NCBI GenBank assembly: GCA_900551625.1
Contig: URWZ01000104.1
Span: 1-6,217 of the forward strand
Direction: 5' to 3'
Length of the DNA: 6,217 nucleotides
Source of the DNA: an uncultured Collinsella sp.
GTDB taxonomy: Bacteria > Actinomycetota > Coriobacteriia > Coriobacteriales > Coriobacteriaceae
Shown here: one piece after another, positions 5,557 to 6,217 of the stretch
Layout: every line of letters begins with the position of its first letter
How positions within the stretch are numbered: the first letter of the stretch is position 1
Translations under genes and position numbers: made by a program
Notes under the pieces: model-generated
Told to the model about the DNA's origin: nothing
Databases searched by the model: none
What the model saw: only the letters and a program-made list of their open reading frames with translations

Positions 5557-6169
5557 TTGGCACGATCTTCGGGTTTCTCTTCAAATCTGAATACCAAGCG
5601 ACAATCAACGGGTATGCGCCCGTTGATTGTTTTCAGCGTAATTTCGGTGCTGCTGCTCACGTTTTACATTCGCGAGGGCGAGGCGGGACCGATTCATGCC
5701 GTGCGCTCTGGCGTGACGACGATTACCTCGCCGGTGCGTTTTGTGGGCTCGGCTGTGGCTGCGCCCTTTAACGCAATCGGAAACGTGTTCTCAAACCTTA
5801 CGGCTTCGCAAGACACCCTCGACGAGCTTAAGAAGCAAAACGAGGTCCTGACGTCAAAGGTTGCTGAGCTCTCCGAGGCTCAAAAGACCGCCGAGCGACT
5901 CGAGAGCCTGGTCGGTCTTCAGTCGACCTACAACCTCAAGTCCACCGCGGCTCGCATTGTCGGCGCTTCGGGTGATGCCTGGACCTCGACCGTTACCATC
6001 GACAAAGGCTCTGCCGACGGTCTTACCATCAACATGCCCGTGACGAGTTCTGCCGGTGTCATCGGTCAGATTATCGAGGTTTCGGCCAAGACCTCCACCG
6101 TCTGCCTGATTAGTGATGAGAACTCGGGCGTGTCCGCCATGGTGCAGGACACGCGCGCCCAGGGTATGC
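5557..6169 (+). CDS. mreC: Cell shape-determining protein MreC, N-terminal part (3' truncated at contig end)
   Basis: About 204 genuine residues of MreC, the bitopic protein that links MreB filaments to PBP2/RodA on the outer face of the membrane. Seen from the TTG start: a short basic cytoplasmic N-terminus (1-21), one membrane helix at about 22-38, a periplasmic/extracellular linker, a coiled coil at about 84-121 used for dimerisation in the family, and the first beta domain with typical blocks TIDKGSADGL and GVIGQIIEVSAKTS followed by LISDENSGVSAMVQ. Family members are usually about 270-370 residues, so the second beta domain is missing. The frame stays open to base 6217, but everything from 6170 is sequencing adapter, and the last apparent residues (SYTHLRAHET and onward) are not MreC. 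The first codons are notably less GC-rich than the neighbours (TCA, AAT, CAA, TCA) and carry a terminator-like hairpin. It lies 21 bases after mreB in one operon. Confidence 0.93.
5600..5633 (+). terminator. Terminator-like hairpin inside the 5' end of mreC
   Basis: ACAATCAACGGG (5601-5612) pairs perfectly with CCCGTTGATTGT (5619-5630) around the 6-base loop TATGCG. A G-U pair (5600-5631) can extend it, and the run TTTT covers 5630-5633. The T run is on the + strand side only; the other strand has no T run after the stem. This is the layout of an intrinsic terminator, yet it lies in codons 15-26 of mreC, 65 bases past the mreB stop. Ribosomes translating mreC would melt it, so it may act as a polarity or attenuation device. 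Function is inferred. Confidence 0.6.
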
Positions 6170-6217
6170 CTGTCTCTTATACACATCTCCGAGCCCACGA
6201 GACGCTACGCTATCTCG
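6170..6217 (+). other. Nextera/Tn5 sequencing adapter with i7 index (artefact, not genomic)
   Basis: Bases 6170-6188 are CTGTCTCTTATACACATCT, the Tn5 mosaic end as read through into the adapter. Bases 6189-6203 are CCGAGCCCACGAGAC, the rest of the Nextera read adapter. GCTACGCT (6204-6211) matches the Nextera i7 index known as N709, and ATCTCG (6212-6217) begins the P7 sequence. Translated in the mreC frame it gives the well-known contaminant peptide SYTHLRAHET; on the other strand it gives GSEMCIRDR. The first base, C6170, could also be genomic. Confidence 0.98.

Noticed and set aside
5854..6198. A - strand open frame starting GSEMCIRDR
   Set aside because: Its first residues are translated Nextera adapter and the rest is antisense to mreC.
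6170..6203. The mosaic-end sequence as evidence of a natural Tn5-type transposon
   Set aside because: It is followed directly by the Nextera adapter, an index and the P7 start, which proves a library origin; no transposase or target duplication is present.
1..6217. A defence island, mobile element, CRISPR array, tRNA or rRNA
   Set aside because: No repeats of array type, no transposase, integrase, nuclease or RNA-gene signature were seen on either strand; the genes are housekeeping or membrane proteins of uniform composition.

Overview
The window is a stretch of chromosomal core-genome DNA from a high-GC (roughly 60%, estimated by eye) member of the Actinomycetota. Coriobacteriia, for example a Collinsella-like organism, is the best guess. 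The reasons are the strong G/C third-position bias, frequent TTG/GTG starts, a CtpE-like P-type ATPase of actinobacterial type, and an mreB-mreC operon, which polar-growing actinobacteria such as mycobacteria lack. This assignment is inference; no rRNA or other marker is present. All genes are on the + strand.

Layout: (1) 1-1146, the C-terminal part of a P-type cation ATPase whose 5' end lies outside the window, ending in an unusually basic tail. (2) 1267-2421, a membrane protein with two N-terminal cytoplasmic zinc ribbons, one transmembrane helix and an extracytoplasmic helical domain of unknown function. (3) 2527-3069, a cytoplasmic cyclophilin-type peptidyl-prolyl isomerase with its own good promoter. 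(4) 3081-4376, a TPR protein with one membrane helix and an outside domain, apparently coupled to the isomerase gene. (5) 4492-5535, mreB, complete. (6) 5557-6169, the 5' part of mreC, cut off by the end of the contig. The last 48 bases (6170-6217) are not genomic: they are Nextera/Tn5 sequencing adapter, an i7 index and the start of the P7 sequence.

How the genes work together: mreB and mreC encode the actin-like filament protein and its membrane partner in the elongasome; mreD and the elongation PBP2/RodA would be expected beyond the contig end. The isomerase and TPR genes form a two-gene unit just upstream of mreB, separated from it by a strong RNA hairpin. The zinc-ribbon and TPR proteins share a plan (cytoplasmic interaction domain, basic His-rich juxtamembrane patch, single helix, outside domain), suggesting membrane-anchored scaffold or sensor roles, but neither has a recognised function. 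The most interesting nucleotide-level feature is a 12-bp perfect hairpin followed by four T inside the first codons of mreC. It looks like an intragenic terminator or attenuator that could set the MreB:MreC ratio. I see no defence system, mobile element, CRISPR array, tRNA or rRNA. Apart from that hairpin, I found no sign of an undescribed system.
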